Of a stretch of DNA of 7,247 bases, positions 6,446 through 7,247 are shown one piece after another. The translations under genes and the position numbers were made by a program. The stretch is from Bacillota bacterium (GTDB taxonomy: Bacteria; Bacillota; Bacilli; Thermoactinomycetales; DSM-44946), in assembly GCA_021793745.1 (NCBI GenBank), contig JAJYSD010000053.1, forward strand, positions 1 to 7,247. Direction: 5' to 3'. The notes under the pieces were generated by a model. It was not told the origin of the DNA, did not search any database, and saw only the letters and a program-made list of their open reading frames with translations. The stretch's first letter is position 1, and each line of letters starts with the position of its first letter.

Positions 6446-6865
6446 GTGGGCAGGTACTTCCGAATCGAATACGAATGGGATATCGTCTCCACCCGTAGCC
6501 AGCTGAAGGAGTTGGCCCGATCCTGGGGATTCGACGAATTGGATCAGTCCCGTATCGTCCGATCGGTGTCCGAGCTTCTTCGGAATGTGGTTCATCATGC
6601 GGAAAAGGGATTGCTTCAGGTGGAGCGCATCGAGAGAGACGGAAAAGTGGGGATTCTCATCATCGTTCAGGATCTGGGGCCGGGGATTTCCGAGATTAGC
6701 GAGTTGATGAAAAAGGTACAGGCGCCCCAGTCGGTGGAGAGTTCGGGGTTGAAGCAGGTACATCAGCTGATGGATGAGTTTACGATCCGGACGGTAGAGG
6801 GCAGGGGTACGATGGTGGAGGCGATCAAGTGGCTGAAGCCGGCGGAATCGCCCGCCAACCCCTGA
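6446..6865 (+). CDS. RsbT-like anti-sigma/switch-kinase family ATPase
   Basis: This small GHKL-fold protein (139 residues) aligns by eye along its length with B. subtilis RsbT, the serine kinase of the stressosome that phosphorylates RsbS and RsbR and activates RsbU. Shared blocks are EWDIV near the start, LDQSRIVRSVSELLRN (32-47) with the N-box Glu43 and Asn47, the G1 motif DLGPGI (76-81), QLMDEF (107-112), and GRGT...AIKWL (119-130). The lid glycine motif normally written GLGAGLPG is replaced by a serine-rich stretch around SVESSGL (96-102), so ATP turnover may differ. GTG 6446 is chosen because GGAGGG (6433-6438) lies seven bases upstream and the length then matches RsbT. ATG 6431 would add five residues but overlaps that site. 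CTCCA (6419-6423) can pair with TGGAG (6432-6436), partly masking it. No rsbR, rsbS or rsbU is nearby. Confidence 0.75.
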   Translation: MGRYFRIEYEWDIVSTRSQLKELARSWGFDELDQSRIVRSVSELLRNVVHHAEKGLLQVERIERDGKVGILIIVQDLGPGISEISELMKKVQAPQSVESSGLKQVHQLMDEFTIRTVEGRGTMVEAIKWLKPAESPANP

Positions 6866-6882
6866 TACTCACCGCTTTCGCT

Positions 6883-6906
6883 TATAATGGCAGGCGACAA
6901 GTTGTC
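6883..6906 (+). promoter_or_regulatory. Candidate -10 box with adjoining 11-bp palindrome
   Basis: TATAAT (6883-6888) is a perfect -10 hexamer 17 bases after the stop of the RsbT-like gene, but the -35 region (around 6860-6865, CCCTGA) is poor. Seven bases further on, GACAA-G-TTGTC (6896-6906) is a perfect palindrome at the expected start site, as a repressor operator would be. If used, this promoter would give a leader of about 215 bases before the small ORF at 7111. Confidence 0.3.
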
Positions 6907-6949
6907 AAGTGAAAAATACGGAAAGTTTCTCGGTTAAGTTGACATCTTT

Positions 6950-6992
6950 ATGAACCTTAAAGGGGGCGTCTTGCGCTTCCTTTGGGGTTCAT
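6950..6992 (+). repeat. 19-bp RNA hairpin (15 Watson-Crick, 4 G-U pairs)
   Basis: In + strand RNA, 6950-6968 pairs without a gap with 6974-6992 around the loop UCUUG. The outer seven pairs are AUGAACC/GGUUCAU, then two U-G pairs, AAAGG/CCUUU, two G-U pairs and GCG/CGC. The wobbles sit so that the + strand RNA folds better than the minus strand copy (where they become C-A and A-C mismatches), which suggests an RNA rather than DNA role. No U-tract follows; the next bases are CUAAAAUG. TTGACA lies just upstream (6939-6944) without a matching -10. Confidence 0.7.
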
Positions 6993-7023
6993 CTAAAATG
7001 TAACTATGACGGAGGCCCGTTTC

Positions 7024-7101
7024 CCGGCAATTCTGCAAATCCCTTGAATGAAGGGAGTTTCCGGCACTCATGCTTTTGTTTTTGCATGTTATTTGCCGGA
7101 G
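7024..7101 (+). promoter_or_regulatory. Shine-Dalgarno-masking hairpin with a competing upstream arm
   Basis: TCCGGCA (7060-7066) pairs with TGCCGGA (7094-7100), with an inner stem CATGC/GCATG (7069-7073/7084-7088) closing a T-rich loop. The 3' arm contains most of GGAG (7098-7101), the ribosome binding site of the small ORF at 7111. A second upstream copy, CCGGCAA (7024-7030), can instead pair with TTGCCGG (7093-7099). A separate hairpin, TCCCTT/AAGGGA (7040-7045/7051-7056), lies between the two competitors. The pairings are seen directly. A switching role is inference. Confidence 0.45.
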
Positions 7102-7110
7102 ATGGAAAAA

Positions 7111-7212
7111 ATGGGTGTACCGAACAATAGTAGGGTACTTCCATGGGAAAACAGATGGACGCCGCGGATTGCCCCCCGTTTTTTTGTGTACAGGAAAGGA
7201 ACGCCGGAATGA
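7111..7212 (+). CDS. Small ORF, 33 residues, unknown function
   Basis: ATG 7111 is nine bases after GGAG (7098-7101) and opens a 33-codon frame ending in TGA at 7210-7212. The product is rich in Trp, Arg and Pro: MGVPNNSRVLPWENRW is followed by TPRIAPRFFVYRKGTPE. It has no signal peptide and no hydrophobic span, and I do not recognise its family. The stop overlaps the next start as ATGA, a typical sign of translational coupling. The run CCCCCCGTTTTTTT inside it (7172-7185) is read as codons for Pro, Arg, Phe and Phe. In-frame ATG 7102 abuts the binding site and is less likely. An overlapping frame from ATG 7070 is also open to the window end, so this call needs comparison with relatives. Confidence 0.4.
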   Translation: MGVPNNSRVLPWENRWTPRIAPRFFVYRKGTPE

Positions 7213-7247
7213 AAGCGGTACAGGGTTTCATGACGGCAAAGATCGGA
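7209..7247 (+). CDS. Start of a gene cut by the window end, product unknown
   Basis: ATG 7209 follows AGGAAAGG (7192-7199) by nine bases and stays open to the window end, giving 13 residues, MKAVQGFMTAKIG. It overlaps the stop of the 33-codon ORF as ATGA. The xxFMTxx pattern faintly recalls the start of CBS-domain proteins, but 13 residues are too few to assign a function. Confidence 0.45.
   Translation, partial: MKAVQGFMTAKIG

Noticed and set aside
6971..6999. Promoter-like TTGCGC, 17 bases, TAAAAT
   Set aside because: The -35 matches only three of six positions and overlaps the 19-bp hairpin. The -10 alone is not enough.
6950..7002. Short ORF of 17 codons from ATG 6950, and a 13-codon ORF from 7006
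   Set aside because: Neither has a ribosome binding site, and the first lies wholly in the hairpin.
7172..7185. CCCCCCG followed by seven T, terminator-like
   Set aside because: No matching G-rich arm lies nearby; only a distant GGGGGC at 6962-6967 could pair. The run reads well as codons of the 33-residue ORF.
7070..7247. Alternative + frame from ATG 7070, open to the window end
   Set aside because: Its possible binding site AAGGGAG (7051-7056 region) is 12 bases or more away, and its ATG sits inside the hairpin stem. The product looks like a shadow, but with only 59 codons visible I cannot fully exclude it.

Overview
The window looks like chromosome of a Gram-positive, low-to-moderate-GC Firmicute of the Bacillales type, possibly a thermophilic Thermoactinomycetaceae- or Alicyclobacillaceae-like lineage. 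The reasons are a full-length CodY, a canonical T-box leader, strong AGGAGG-type ribosome binding sites, Bacillus-type relatives of ygaC/ntdP and ygaD, and a Gram-positive-type signal peptidase. Base composition is around 55% GC by eye. The exact genus is inference.

Layout. (1) 2-457 (+) is the 3' part of a TlyA-family rRNA 2'-O-methyltransferase gene cut by the window edge. (2) 458-948 is a gap between convergent genes. It holds a likely terminator (675-702) and a 16-bp perfect inverted repeat (765-824), with no convincing gene. (3) 949-1785 (-) is proC, the last step of proline synthesis. It is preceded on the same strand by a T-box riboswitch (about 2070-1813) whose specifier reads CCC (proline), and by a near-consensus promoter at 2135-2107. 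(4) 2247-3319 (+) is a tight pair: the DUF402 nucleoside tri-/diphosphatase ntdP (ygaC) and a type I signal peptidase. (5) 3500-4279 (+) is codY, with a 10-bp inverted repeat in its upstream region and a clear intrinsic terminator. (6) 4646-6412 (+) is a ygaD-like ABC exporter with an extended -10 promoter, followed by a small RsbT-like histidine-kinase-fold ATPase gene starting at GTG 6446. (7) 6866-7247 is a leader-like region with a 19-bp RNA hairpin and a second hairpin that covers the Shine-Dalgarno of a 33-codon ORF. That ORF overlaps by ATGA the start of a further gene cut by the window end.

How the parts fit. The proC T-box would lift proline synthesis when tRNA-Pro is uncharged. CodY senses GTP and branched-chain amino acids, and NtdP acts on nucleoside tri- and diphosphates. 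That these two are linked through the nucleotide pool is inference. ygaC and ygaD are close neighbours in Bacillus subtilis; here a signal peptidase gene and codY lie between them. The RsbT-like protein has no visible RsbR/RsbS/RsbU partners and a changed ATP-lid region. Most of the window is ordinary housekeeping sequence. The least explained part is the 3' end, from about 6880 to 7247.
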